Positions 1 through 11,376 of a DNA stretch of 64,000 nucleotides are shown in pieces; position 1 is the stretch's first letter, and the number at the start of each line of letters is the position of its first letter. Made by a program: the position numbers and the translations under genes. The notes beneath the pieces are model-generated. The model had not been told where the DNA came from, ran no database searches, and saw nothing but the letters and a program-made list of their open reading frames with translations. The DNA is from Dipteris shenzhenensis (taxonomy: Eukaryota > Polypodiophyta > Polypodiopsida > Gleicheniales): assembly GCA_047967505.1 (NCBI GenBank), contig CM106540.1. One strand, given 5' to 3'.

Positions 1-329
1 ATTTAGAAAGATTGAAGTTTAATTTTTACTTTTACTCCTTAGAGGATCAACAAAGAATATTAAAAATAAATCTAGTAATTCTCAAACATGACCAAACATT
101 TCAAAAATGTCAATATTTTTAGTCCTCTAATGATGAATAAGAGGAAAAAATTTTGGTTAAATTTGAGTAAGGGAAACATACGATATGGCCTCCAAGAGTG
201 AAATCTCCCTTTTGTGGGGGAAAAAGGGCCACCCAAGCCTAATACCAAGACAAGGTAGGCTTGGTATTAGGCTTGGTGAGGTAGGCTAGGAGCATCACCG
301 ACCCTAGTGGCAAGCCTTTGGAGTGTGCA
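1..329. other. AT-rich lead-in, no gene seen
   Basis: AT-rich sequence with no recognisable gene. Around 235-290 the phrase GGCTTGGTATTAGG and related strings recur in both orientations, giving a short imperfect inverted repeat. Confidence 0.4.
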
Positions 330-700
330 TGCTGCCCATGCGGAAGGCTGAGTCATCAAAACCATGCCACGTTGTTAGACCACGTGGTGCCATGTCATCA
401 AGGAGATGTGACATCACTCCTTGCCATGTCACCTTACATTGCCACACGTGCTGCCACATGTGCCACCTCATCATTCCACATCATGAGCCATGTCATCACA
501 CCTTGCCACCTTGGCATACCTCATCAACCTTGCCACGTCACCAATCCCTCCACCTGAATTTGCCATGTCAATCTACCACCTCATGAATGCCAACTCATCA
601 TGCCACATCACCTTTCCACGTCATGGAAGAGACTATATTGCCACATCATGACCATGCATGGTGCCACATCAGCCACATGTATACACATCATGATGTGCGA
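330..700. repeat. Degenerate array of TGCCACGTCATC-like motifs
   Basis: The stretch is built of loosely repeated 10-14-bp words: TGCCACGTCA, CCATGTCATC, GCCACATCATG, CCACGTGGTG. Two reading frames stay open for about 80 codons, but the translations are only His/Cys/Pro-rich echoes of the repeat. Many copies contain the CACGT core. TGCCACGTCA is the complement of TGACGTGGCA, a well-known plant bZIP-type site, so the array could bind such factors; that is inference. Confidence 0.6.
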
Positions 701-708
701 GGCATAGA

Positions 709-765
709 ATACCTTGATCAAGGTATATGACCTACGTGAGGCATACAATACCTCGATCGAGGTAT
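709..765. promoter_or_regulatory. Two copies of the ATACCTYGATCRAGGTAT palindrome
   Basis: Two perfect 18-bp palindromes lie at 709-726 (ATACCTTGATCAAGGTAT) and 748-765 (ATACCTCGATCGAGGTAT), each preceded by GAGGCATA, so the pair forms a 39-bp direct repeat. They sit just upstream of the transposase-like pseudogene. The same palindrome forms a large array at 31338-31910. The role is unknown; a binding site of a dimeric protein is the simplest guess. Confidence 0.7.
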
Positions 766-792
766 ATTACTAGCCCTCGCGACTTCATTCAT

Positions 793-2472
793 TCCATATT
801 GTGTACACGAGATGGTGATGCTTTATTCCACTCCCTTGATTGTGTGGAAGGCACGTGTACTTTGTGTGGTGACTTTGCTAGAGTGCCACGAGTTGCACTA
901 GATACTTGTGATGAGTACCTTGACATTAGATGGTGGTGCATAGTCAAGGAGGTTGTAGCTTGTGGGGAAGGAGACACCACGTGTTGTATTCATTGACAGT
1001 TTTCGAGGGAAGCTGTACTGCTACATACGCCACTCGCACACTGCGAAATGGGAGGATCGTCAGTTCCGTGCATGTTTGAGGACATTTCCTATAGGGGTGG
1101 TTGTCTCAGTGGTGGACTTTGCGGAGAATTACACCTTTGCACCACAGCATGAGATCCAATCGGAGTATTATTTCTCCGAACAGGTGACGTGTGATTGAGT
1201 ATTGATTTTTTCCCCGCCTCATTATATTGAATTATTTCAATAGTCATATTTTTTTTCAATGCCATATTGCAGGTTGCTATATTTGTGCACATTAGCTATC
1301 GTCATGCACAGGCTCATGTGGATGGCATTGATAGCACCATGGACTCATGCGTTATTGTGCGAGAGTATCACTTCTACATTAGTGATGATCGATCGCATGA
1401 TGCCCATTTTGTGTAGCATTGCTTCACTTTGCATGATAGTTTCTTGAGGGATCATGGTGTCACATGGCAACGGCGTTGCATCTCGTCAGACGGCTGCGGT
1501 GGCCAGTTCAAATCCGCTAGATAGTTTTATTGGTTTTGCAGATGGCACCATGAGACAGGCATTCCAATCACATGGAGCTACTTTGAGACAGGGCACGGTA
1601 AGGGAGAGCATGATGGTGCAGGTGCTTGCATGAAGTGTGCTTTGCATCGATACCAGTTGCGTCACAGTGCCGATCGCTTCAAGGATGCACATGATGTGGT
1701 GCGGTGGTGCAGCCATCACTTATCCACTAGTGCTATCTCCTTGTTTCAGTCGCGTGACGATAGGGTGGTGAGCCGGTATTTTTGGTGCGTGGACATTGGG
1801 AGTCTTGATCGGTCCAGGCCTTTTGATTGTCGTTCTGTGCCTGGCACTCTTGATTTCCATTCCATCAGGAGCGTAGGTGAGTCTCACCCCGCGATCTTTT
1901 CTCGATGGTTTGCATGTTTTTGCTCTGCATGCATTGATGATGATTGGGGAGGGTGCTCCATGATACCATGGGGCGATCCATGGGTACGGCGAGTGCTTTC
2001 TCCCTTCCAACCTTGGGAGGAGGTACATGATGATCAAGATGCGGGATTCAGTTCCTCTAGAGATTATGACCAGCTTACAGATATTTTGTGTATTGGTGAT
2101 ATCTTCGCGGTTATTGCTTTGGAGGGCAATGAGGAGGGTGTGGATTATTACTTGTTGCGATGCTCTATGCTGAAGAGTGTGCTGAATGAGGATACAGTGG
2201 ATGGGCATGGGATGCACTTCAATGCTCATAGCATGATCGTAGGTGGCCACTATTTTCAGCAGATACAGAGGCATGGTCGCTACATTGAGTTCCAAGAGTA
2301 CATGGCGGATCAGGAGGCATACATGTATTCTCATCTTGTTGTTGGGATCAAGATTACTTTGAGTCGTGTTCGCACTCGCAAGGCGACGTCCACTCCACGA
2401 TGGTGCCTTGCAGTGGCGGATCACGAGAGCATACTTGCAACTATTGGCATGAGAGCTGATTCTGAGGAGTAG
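793..2472 (+). pseudogene. Transposase-like gene, SDGCGGQFK / HGKGEHDGAGA family, broken
   Basis: Joined reading gives the pieces of one protein: a Cys-containing segment (CTLCGDF), then VVDFAENYTF, then FVHISYRH, YISDDRSHD and FVQHCF, then SDGCGGQFKSA, a Trp-rich stretch with GHGKGEHDGAGA, and a C-terminal region with DYYLLRC that resembles a BAH-type module. I recognise this motif order from uncharacterised transposon-like proteins of seedless plants and invertebrates; the Asp residues in SDG and DGAGA could be catalytic, which is inference. A short intron fits well: donor CAG/GTGACG near 1186, acceptor TTGCAG near 1271. Lesions: a frameshift near 945-960 (an in-frame TAG at 956 blocks the 962-1198 frame upstream) and a TAG at 1522-1524 just after SDGCGGQFKSAR. 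The last 280 codons (1630-2472) are open. The N-terminus is not resolved. Confidence 0.7.
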
Positions 2473-2759
2473 CACATTACATATCATATTTTTTGGGATC
2501 ATCAGTTGATCAGATTGATTTTTATTGGGTATCACTAGTTGATTACACATTTTTGTATTCGATATGTATAGGCTCACTGTGTGACCGTACCATTGTAATT
2601 TTCATGGACTCATATTTTGTATTTCACTCTGATGGCTGTATACACGTTCATACACATCATTGTATTAGATTCTATTTTATACATGATGTCCGATGTCTTC
2701 TCAATGGGATTTGTTGTGTTTGTAAAACAAAAAATTGTTTATTAGTAGTAATGTTGTAA
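2473..2759. other. 3' flank of transposase-like gene
   Basis: AT-rich sequence between the pseudogene stop and the satellite. An 88-codon frame is open here but has no recognisable content. Nothing else is seen. Confidence 0.4.
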
Positions 2760-3985
2760 TTTGTTTTGTGCTTTAGGACATTTTAAAAACGTGACTAAGA
2801 AAATTCGTGCATGTACTAACGAAATAGAAGATACAATGCGTACATTTTTACAATCCCTACTAGCACGACTGCAGCAAAGCTATGGCGCACGTACTAACGA
2901 AATACACGTGTGGACTTATCTGTTGGGAATGAAACTTTGCACGAGTCTTAGGCCACCCTAGACATACATCCATGCAAGATTTGGTCTCCAACTGATTTGG
3001 TATGCGCCACCTGGTAGGTATAATGCGTACAAAGAAACAATCCCTAATAGCATGACTACGTGTGAAAAATGGTGCACGTACTAACGAAATATGCATGTGG
3101 ACTTATCTGTTGGAGATTAAACTTTGCACGGCTCTTAGGCTACCATAGATGTACATCCACGCAAGATTTGGTGTCCAACTGATTTGGTATGCACCATGTG
3201 GAAGGTATAATGCGTACATTTTTACAATCCCTACTAGCATGACTACGTATGAAAAATGGCACACGTGCTAATGAAATACACACATGGACTTATCTGTTGG
3301 GGATGAAACTTCACACGGCTCTTAGACTCCCTAGACATACATCCATGCAAGATTTGGTCTCGAACTGATTTGGTATGCACCATGTGGAAGGTATAATGCG
3401 TACATTTTTTCAATCCCTACTAGCACGACTACGTGTGAAAAATGGCGCACATACTAACGAAATATGCATGTGGACTTATCTGTTAGAGATTAAACTTTGC
3501 ACGGCTCTTAGGCTACCGTAGACATACATCCACGCAAGATTTGGTGCCCAACTGATTTGGTATGCACCACGTGGAAGGTATAATGCATGCATTTTTACAA
3601 TCCCTACTAGCATGACTACGTATGAAAAATGGCGCACATACTAATGAAATATGCACGTGGACTTATCTGTTGGGGATGAAACTTCACATGACTCTTAGAA
3701 TACCCTAGATGTACATCCACGCAAGATTTGGTCTCGAACTGATTTGGTATGTGCCACGTGGAAGGTACAATGCGTACATTTTTACAATCCCTACTAGCAC
3801 GACTGTGGCAAAGCTATGGCACACGTACTAATGAAATACGCATGTGGACTTATTTGTTGGGAATGAAACTTCGCACGACTCTTAGGCCACCCTAGACATA
3901 CATCCACGCAAGATTTGGTCTCCAACTGATTTGGTTTGCGCCACGTAGAAGGTATAATGCGTACATTTTTACAATCCCTACTAGC
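2760..3985. repeat. 187-bp satellite, telomere-free units
   Basis: About seven tandem units, with TGTTGG-anchored starts at roughly 2921, 3108, 3295, 3481, 3668 and 3855, that is a period of 186-187 bp. Each unit carries GATGAAACTT, CTCTTAGGC, GTACATCCA, GCAAGATTTGG, AACTGATTTGGTATG, GGTATAATGCGTACATTT, CAATCCCTACTAGCA and ACTAACGAAATA. The divergence between units is modest. No coding potential. Confidence 0.9.
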
Positions 3986-5870
3986 ATGACTAAACCCTAA
4001 ACCCTGAACCCTAAATCCTAAACCCTGTTGGGGATGAAACTTCACATGGCTCTTAGGCTACCCTAGACGTACATCCATGCAAGATTTGGTCTCCAACTGA
4101 TTTGGTTTACGCCACATAGAAGGTATAATGCGTACATTTTTACAATCCCTACTAGCATGACTAAACCCTAAACCCTAAACCCTGAACCCTAAATCCTAAA
4201 CCCTGTTGGGGATGAAACTTCACATGGCTCTTAGGCTATCCTAGACATGCAGCCATGCAAGATTTGGTCTCCAACTGATTTGGTTTGTGCCACGTAGAAG
4301 GTATAATGCATACATTTTTACAATCCCTACTAGCACGACTTAACCCTAAACCCTAAACCCTGAACCCTAAATCCTAAACCCTGTTGGAGATGAAACTTCA
4401 CACGGCTCTTAGGCTACCCTAGACGTACATCCACACAAGATTTGGTCTCCAACTGATTTGGTTTGCACCACGTAGAAGGTATAATGCATACATTTTTACA
4501 ATCCCTACTAGCATGACTAAACCCTAAACCCTGTTGGGGATGAAACTTCACACAGCTCTTAGGCTACCCTAGACGTACATCCATGCAAGATTTGGTGTCC
4601 AACTGATTCGGTATGCGCCACGTGGAAGGTATAATGCATACATTTTTACAATCCTTACTAGCACGACTAAACCCTAAACCCTAAACCCTGAACCCTAAAC
4701 CCTAAACCCTGTTGGGGATGAAACTTCACACAGCTCTTAGGCTACCCTAGACGTACATCCATGCAAGATTTGGTCTCCAACTGATTTGGTTTGCGCCACG
4801 TAGAAGGTATAATGCATACATTTTTACAATCCGTACTAGCACAACTAAACTCTAAACCCTGTTGGGGATGAAACTTCACATGGCTCTTAGGCTACCTATA
4901 TGTACATCCACATAAGATTTGGTGTCCAACTGATTTGGTATGTGCCACGTGGAAGGTATAATGCGTGCATTTTTACAATCCCTACTAGCACGACTAAACC
5001 CTAAACTCTAAACCCTGAACCCCGAACCCTAAACCCTGTTGGGGATGAAACTTCACACGGCTCTTAGGCTACCCTAGACGTACATCCACGCAATATTTGG
5101 TCTCCCACTGATTTGATTTGCGTCACATAGATGGTATAATGCGTACATTTTTACAATTCCTACTAGCACGACTAAACCCTAAACCCTAAACCCTGAACCC
5201 TAAATCCTAAACCCTGTTGGGGATGAAACTTCACACGGCTCTTAGGCTACCTTAGATGTACATCCACGCAAGATTTGGTCTCCAATTGATTTGGTTTGCA
5301 CCACGTGAAAGGTATAATGCATACATTTTTACAATCCCTACTTGCACAACTAAACCCTAAACCCTAAACCCTGAACCCTAAATCCTAAACCTTGTTGGGG
5401 ATGAAACTTCACACGGCTCTTAGGCTACCCTAGACATACATCCATGCAAGATTTGGTCTCCAATTGATTTGGTTTGTGCCACATGGAAGGTATAATGCGT
5501 ACATTTTTACAATCCCTACTAGCACGACTAAACCCTAAAAGCAAAACCCTGAACCCTAAATCCTAAACCCTGTTGGGGATGAAACTTCACACGGCTCTTA
5601 GGCTACCCTAGACGTACATCCACGCAAGATTTGGTCTCTAACTGATTTGGTTTGTGCCATGTAGAAGGTATAATGCGTACATTTTTACAATTCCTACTAG
5701 CACGACTAAACCCTAAACCCTAAACCCTGAATCCTAAATCCTAAACCCTGTTGGGGATGAAACTTCACATGGCTCTTAGGCTACCCTAGACATACATCCA
5801 CGCAAGAGTTGGTCTCCAACTGATTTGGTATGCACCACGTGGAAGGTATAATGCATACATTTTTGCAAGC
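3986..5870. repeat. Same satellite with CCCTAAA blocks in each unit
   Basis: From 3992 on, the segment holding ACTAACGAAATA and the TGGACTTATC box is replaced in every unit by 2-6 copies of AAACCCT or AAACCCTGAACCCTAAATCCT. About eleven units follow, with a variable period of about 150-180 bp because the telomeric block length differs. The switch point always lies between CTAGCAYGACT and GTTGGGGATG, so one hybrid unit probably arose and was amplified. A stray piece of the unit recurs at 5998-6027. Confidence 0.9.
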
Positions 5871-6220
5871 ACCTTTTCAATGCTTAATGTTTACAATTAC
5901 GACACACGGCATTATTTTTAAAATACATTATGTATTAGATGTGTGAATTGAGATATCTGAAATTCAAAATCATACTCTTAATTTTAAATACACACATGGG
6001 GATGAAACTTCGCACGGCTCTTAGGTTTAGTGTAATAATTGCAAGCATTGATATATATGAAATTCAATATGATATTCAAAATGATAAAGTTTATACTTGA
6101 ACACTTTTTCAATGCTTAATGTTTACAATTACTTCACATGGCATTCTTTTTTAAATACCTTATGTCTTAGATGTTTGAATTGAGATATTCGAAATTCAAA
6201 ATCATACTCCTAATTTTAAA
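5871..6220. repeat. Direct duplication of a ~118-bp AT-rich segment
   Basis: Segments starting near 5871 and 6103 share TTTTCAATGCTTAATG, TTTACAATTAC and GAAATTCAAAATCATACT in the same order, with about 10-15% divergence. They flank the stray satellite piece at 5998-6027. No gene is visible. Confidence 0.75.
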
Positions 6221-6412
6221 TGTTTATGTTAGATTTGAACAAACTATAAACTGAGATAAACAAAGTGTGAAGAACATCATGAAAGTACGAAAATGCTCAT
6301 ACATCATAAAAATAAGAACAATATCATGAAAGTACCAAAATGAATGTGTACATCATCATCATCATCGTGCAGAAGTGCATCCCTAAACAAGAAATGTGTG
6401 AAGCCTAAACAA

Positions 6413-7428
6413 TCATCCTAAATCAGAATCTGATAACTCCACATATGATCCTCTAGTCATCCTCTGACGTGGCTCCTGTATGACCCGCTACCCAACCGTC
6501 TGCTGTGTGCCCTCAGGCAAAGCCGAATCAGATGGGCCAGCCTCATCACCTGCATGAGATGGGCGAGCCTCATCCTGATGAAGAGGAGGGCATGCTGCAT
6601 GAGCCACTGCTGCCATCTGTGCCTCCCTCGCCTCCTCTATGTGTGCGCATCTCAGCTCCCATAGTCGTGGATCTGCAAATACTCGTGCCTCAAATCCAGC
6701 ACGAGTAATCGTCTCTACATGTAGAAGACACTGGTCTTAGCCCTGCCCAAGCTGCTACTCCACCCACTGCTGCAATGATGTCTGCAGCTCTGCCTCTCGC
6801 TCCATACGGCATGCCTCCTCTGCTCGTGCCTCGTCACCTGGCATGAAATCACCATATGAAAAGTGTCGTGGAACACACGCTGCAACCACAGATGTATCAG
6901 CACCCTCCTGCATCAGCAACGCTCTCTGTGCCTCCTCCCTGTAGTGCTCTATCAAGACCATGCGGGCGAATGGATCAATGGCCTGACGATGACCAGAATA
7001 CAGATCATCCATGCCTAGTCCTTGTTGAGAGTTCACACAAGCTCTGATGCTCAGCCCGAACAACTCCCACAGCTCTGCCTCTATGTCCAACTGCAAGCCC
7101 CGTCCAACAGCGCAGCCAGCTCCTAAAACTCTGCAACTCCAAGCCTCACATGCAGGCCTGACCCTGCACGAACAGCTATAGCCAAGCGCCCAGCTAGGCC
7201 ACCGCTGTCAATGAGGGCTCCTTGCATGACCAGCAGCTCGTCATCCCGGCTGCCTCGACCTTGTCTCTGCCGCACGATGGCCATCAACGAAGCAGGGCAT
7301 GGAGCAGCCACTGCAGATAGTAGAACGGAGCTGTTGAGTACCTAGTACGAGGACAATGGAGAAATGAGCCGGAGTTGGAGCTTGATGCGAGCTCTATCAG
7401 AAGAATACGGCAATCGTGTCGTCGCCAT
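6413..7428 (-). pseudogene. Unknown protein gene, decayed
   Basis: From ATG at 7428 the frame reads MATTRLPYSSDRARIKLQLR, with one early TAG, then SLMAIVRQRQGRGSRDDELL, up to a TGA at 7125-7123. After a frameshift it resumes at about 7096 (DIEAELWELFGLSIRACV), includes an Arg/Glu-rich helical stretch, then crosses TAG, TAA and TAG and ends in VELSDSDLG plus TGA at 6413. Because the frame is coherent apart from these lesions, this is an old gene and not chance. The stops sit where Gln or Glu codons would fit. I recognise no domain. It is on the same strand as the unknown gene at 9040-10270, so both may be cargo of one element. Confidence 0.55.
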
Positions 7429-7439
7429 CTCATTCTGGA

Positions 7440-7729
7440 TCACCAGATTCTGAGGAAGACAACGCCACGTGGCTAACACAACTGTGGTTAGTACATGCTT
7501 GGTTAGCCACACTCAAGGGCTAGACCTTACTACACGTGGCAGATAAGGCTTTAACTATGGTTAAGTTTAACCTTGGTTAAGTTTATGGTTAGGTTCAGTT
7601 ACTTGGACCATGGTTAAGTTTTCTTAGACTTGAGTTAACTCAGTCTGGTTAGAAAACTGCCACATGGCATAGTGTCACCCAAGCACAGTCCCTTTGTAAG
7701 CACAGTTTGAATTCTACATATGAATCCTT
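7440..7729. other. GGTTAA-rich spacer
   Basis: Short words GGTTAA, TTAACCTTGGTTAAG and GGTTAG recur between 7487 and 7640, giving weak inverted repeats. No coding signal is seen. Confidence 0.4.
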
Positions 7730-8146
7730 GTGCCACATCATCAAAGGCCCCTCTTCTTCACAAAAGCTTCAACAAGCCATAACTTGCAATCTAGGAAGAA
7801 TTTGCACACGCTCCAAAAAGGAAAAGTGATCGTCTTTTCAAGCTCTACCCGCCTGTCATGTCAGAATCATTGTATGCAATTAGACACTGCCAATATTGAA
7901 AGAATTCAATTGGTAAGACCTTTGCAACAAATGGAAAAGCAAAGCATGAATGCACACATTATTGTCATAAGCATGCCAAAAGCACAAGTGCATGAGATGA
8001 CCATAGCAGAAAGCATGGCATCCACACACAAAGCATCAAGGCACATGGAAGAAGAAAGCATCATGCATGAAGCTACACCAAGCAAAGAAGCAATCGCATT
8101 GTCATCAAGCTATGAGCCAAAAGGTGACATCAATGGAATGTATTGA
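7730..8146 (+). CDS. Open frame in retroelement 3' region, function unknown
   Basis: A 138-codon open frame, Ser/His/Met-rich, with no recognised domain. It lies just upstream of the polypurine-like repeats and the LTR at 8358, so it may be the degraded 3' internal region of that element and not a separate gene. Composition is not clearly protein-like; low confidence. Confidence 0.25.
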   Translation: MPHHQRPLFFTKASTSHNLQSRKNLHTLQKGKVIVFSSSTRLSCQNHCMQLDTANIERIQLVRPLQQMEKQSMNAHIIVISMPKAQVHEMTIAESMASTHKASRHMEEESIMHEATPSKEAIALSSSYEPKGDINGMY

Positions 8147-8184
8147 AAAGCAAAAACCTTGCCAACCTTGCCTATGTTTTGTAA

Positions 8185-8357
8185 TCAAACCTGACCACCT
8201 GAGAGTAGCTATGAAAGCACCCAGGGGAGGTATTGACATGTAGAAGCCACACTTGACCACCTTAAGTAGCAATGTATGCACTAAGGGGAGGTGATGGATT
8301 TGTAACTCACATCTGACCACCTTGCAGTAGCCAAAGGATCATGGCACCAAGGGGAGG
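8185..8357 (+). repeat. Three tandem copies of a segment ending in a polypurine tract
   Basis: Three copies of a 60-68-bp unit, each beginning TGACCACCT and ending in a purine run plus T (CAGGGGAGGT, TAAGGGGAGGT, CAAGGGGAGGT). The last run directly abuts the LTR start at 8358, which is where a plus-strand priming polypurine tract belongs. The first two are duplicates upstream. Confidence 0.75.
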
Positions 8358-8900
8358 TGTTGAGAGTTGTGGTGCCATGAGCACATGTAGAGCAAAGGTA
8401 TGAGCAAAGGGTAAGCTGCCACATGGCATGGAGGAGATATCCCACATGTGAGTAAGCAAAATGGATGTAAGTACCCTCACCTATAAAAGGGAGGTTCATT
8501 TGAAGGAAATAAATCAAGCACTTTGCACTATCTCAAGATTCTCTTTATGAGTCCAAGCTAATCTATCTTGGAACCTAATTGACTTGAGATACATGTCATG
8601 AGCACTCTCTTCATCATGTTTTCACACAGGTTCCATCCACCTTAGAGTGTCCATAGATCCTGAGGCACACATGTTTTGTCAGTCCTTTGTATGTGGCCAC
8701 ATCAATGTCAACAAAGCATAGAGGGCACACTGATCGTGCCACCATGTGGCGGGTCATGCAATGGAGATGTGCGATGTGGCCGCACCCTAGTCCAAACCAC
8801 CCTACGGTGTCAAACTCCTTGTGGCAAAGGACGCAAGTGGCAGTACGAAGCCCTCGGGGGGGTCACTCATCATATGTAACCCTATCACGTGAGTTCAACA
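8358..8900 (+). mobile_element. 3' LTR of a retrotransposon fragment
   Basis: The segment starts TGTTGA and ends TCAACA, a perfect 6-bp terminal inverted repeat of the kind that bounds LTRs, and is directly preceded by the tract AAGGGGAGG. Internally it has a TATA box (CTATAAAAGG, 8481-8490) and AATAAA at 8508. Length is 543 bp. No matching 5' LTR and no reverse transcriptase were found upstream, so only the 3' end of the element remains. The superfamily cannot be assigned from the LTR alone. Confidence 0.75.
8481..8490 (+). promoter_or_regulatory. TATA box in LTR
   Basis: CTATAAAAGG, a good plant TATA box about 125 bp inside the LTR. It would start transcription of the R region near 8515. 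Confidence 0.6.
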
Positions 8901-9039
8901 GAAGGATTTTTTTTATTTCTAAAAGTTACAGAAATAAATATACATAAGGGACTATTTAAAATAGTTTTGGAAAAAATTTACAGATTTGTATAGAAAAGGG
9001 ATACATTTTATTAATGAAATTTTTTACAGATAAGGGACT

Positions 9040-10270
9040 TTAAATATAGGCCTTGAACGCACGTGATATAGAGGGTTTATACATAGTGACCCCCCCGAGA
9101 TGAAGCCTGGCTATGACTGCTGCATCTATGGGTGTCCTAGTCGGCACATTTACAGGAGGAGCGGGGTATAGGGCCACGCTGGGGTCGATCCTATGGCGAG
9201 ATGGATCACGACTAATATACCTCAACTGCAAAATATAGTGCTCCGCACGATGATATGCTATGCATGTCCGAATCCTCTGCTCCTCCAAATTTGCCTCCAA
9301 TAGTCATACATGAGACTCCATATCCTGTCGCAATAGATGTGCCTGCAATGCAAACATGTCGCATACATGGTGAGAATTAACCAAAAAACTTCAGTTCAAA
9401 ACATGCTACAAAAAAATAAACTAACATAATCAGAATAACTAACCTCGTCCCTAGACTCGGCCAACAATGCCTCCAACTCTGCAATCTGTGCGTCTCGAGC
9501 CTCCAACTCATGCTGAGGCGATGTAGATGTGGGAGGTGGTGTAGATGTGGGAGGCTCCATTGATGATCGAGGTGGGGGAGGTGGAATCAAAAGTGATCTC
9601 GATAGGGCAGAGACCATGTGCTGCAAGGATGATGCCACTGAATGAACATCCCCCCTAATCCATCCTCCAATAGCTCACAATGCCGGTGTAGGGATGGTAT
9701 GCAACTCTGGTGCCTCGCGTCGACGCCGAACACCTACAGTCTGACGCTCCTGATGCCCCATCCTACCATGTCCCCTCTTGATCCTGGATGGGTACTAAGG
9801 TAGTCTACCCGATGACCAAGCACAAACTCAGCGTATAGCTGCATGGCAAATGACCTGGCTTTCTGACGGTTGTGAGGCAATCGACTACCATTCATAGCGA
9901 GATATCTCGGATAAATGTGTGCTGCTATGATGGGGTGCCTACAACGTAAAATATGCAAGGGCAGCCCTGATCGTGGTCGCATCGCCTCAGTGTGACCATC
10001 CCAAAACATATCCTCTAAGGCCTGCCTGTGATGTGACTCACGCTTAAACAACTGTCGAATGGCTCTCCAATCCAAGCCATCACCAGTGATCTCTACCTCA
10101 GCCTGTGTCTGAAAGCTATCCACAACGTCCTCAACTGTGTCCAATCAACCCAGAGCCTCAATAACTGAATCTAGACTCGCAACCAAGTGAGGGGGTGCCC
10201 TAGCATCCTGCAGTGCCCTCATCTCAGCTCTCAGAATCTCTATCTGCATACGAATAGTGGTGCCAGAACC
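9040..10270 (-). pseudogene. Unknown multi-exon gene with coiled coil, decayed
   Basis: Read on the minus strand the pieces join into one protein: MQIEILRAEMRALQDAR (start near 10228), a TGA at about 10147-10145, then DTVEDVVDSF, LFKRESHHRQALEDMFWDGH, IYPRYLAMNGSRLPHNRQKA and YAEFVLGHRVDYLS. A frameshift near 9770 leads into RRRREAPELHTIPTPAL, a TGA, a Pro/Ser/Thr-rich stretch, and a heptad-like helix with ELEARDAQIAELEALLAES. A GT-AG intron is visible (donor GAG/GTTAGT near 9443, acceptor TTGCATTGCAG near 9347), then AHLLRQDME, a TGA at 9306-9304, and a last exon to 9040. The central part faintly recalls plant transposon-associated proteins, but I would not assign a family. Confidence 0.5.
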
Positions 10271-10330
10271 TGTGCACTGGCTAGCGCATGCACAAAAAAA
10301 ACACATGGAAATTAATATTCTATGGGCCAA

Positions 10331-11165
10331 ATGTGTGGCTCAATATTATGTTTATCAAACTCAATATTATTAAAAATTCTTAATTTTGATTAAAATTTTT
10401 TCAAACTCTAGTTGTTGCATTTTTAAAATTAGATGTCTCAAATATTTTTTCCTTATATGTTTCCCTTTTTTTACTTTTTATCCAATATGAAACTTTTCCA
10501 CATGTGGTGTAAGGACCACATTGTCCACTTATGGCCCCTATACTAAGGACAAATAGTGGAGAGGTTTGGTTTATAAGACCTTCTTTGAATGCTTTACTAC
10601 CAACAATTATTTCATTAATTTTGGACTCATATGTCTACTTTTGGACTATTCCTTAAAATCCTTCCCAAATGAAAAGTTTACTTTATAAAACTGTCATTCG
10701 AGAATCAAAAGTTTACTTTCTGGCACTATCATTTTCACATAAGACATTTCAAAATATCTCTCTACAATGTTGTACAAATAATGCAAAAACTAATATTAAA
10801 TCCTAAATTTGTATTTCTTGTTTATAAGAATCATATTCTTAAAATAAAAAATCCGAGTTATTAGTTTAAATCCATGAAAAACCATGCTATTGAGGATTCA
10901 CAACATTTTAAAAATGTATACATAAGAGACCTGTAAGACTCTTTTTACTTTCAATGCAGAAAACTATAACACTCTTGAATATTCAAGAAATTAAAAGGTT
11001 TATATAGACATGAGACATGATGGAAGCCTCTTTTGTACTCCAAAAAATAGCAATAGCTATGCTTGCAATTTTACATTATCATGTCATAAGTTTTACAACA
11101 AATATTGCTCTGGATGAGTCTTTGTACAAAGGATCTCCTGTGGCCTTTTCAATAATTTAATTTTT
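10331..11165. other. AT-rich spacer, no gene seen
   Basis: AT-rich with scattered oligo-A and oligo-T runs. Just after it, GCGATCCAAACATTTGCTTG occurs twice (near 11192 and 11249), a short direct duplication behind the DUF7869 gene. Confidence 0.5.
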
Positions 11166-11376
11166 CCTTTACAATGAGTTTAGTACAAATGGGCGATCCA
11201 AACATTTGCTTGTTTGAATGTCCTTTTCTATCATGATCACAGAAATGAGCGATCCAAACATTTGCTTGTTCAGAATGTCCTTTCTGTCGTCACTTGTTGC
11301 TTGGGTGCCATCTTCATTCACTCTCATCTGACAACCACCACCACCTTCACTCTTTCTCGATATTTGAATGGTGTTA

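Noticed and set aside
1720-2577. 285-codon open frame on the minus strand opposite the transposase-like gene
   Set aside because: It is the antisense shadow of the 1630-2472 coding frame and has no protein-like motif.
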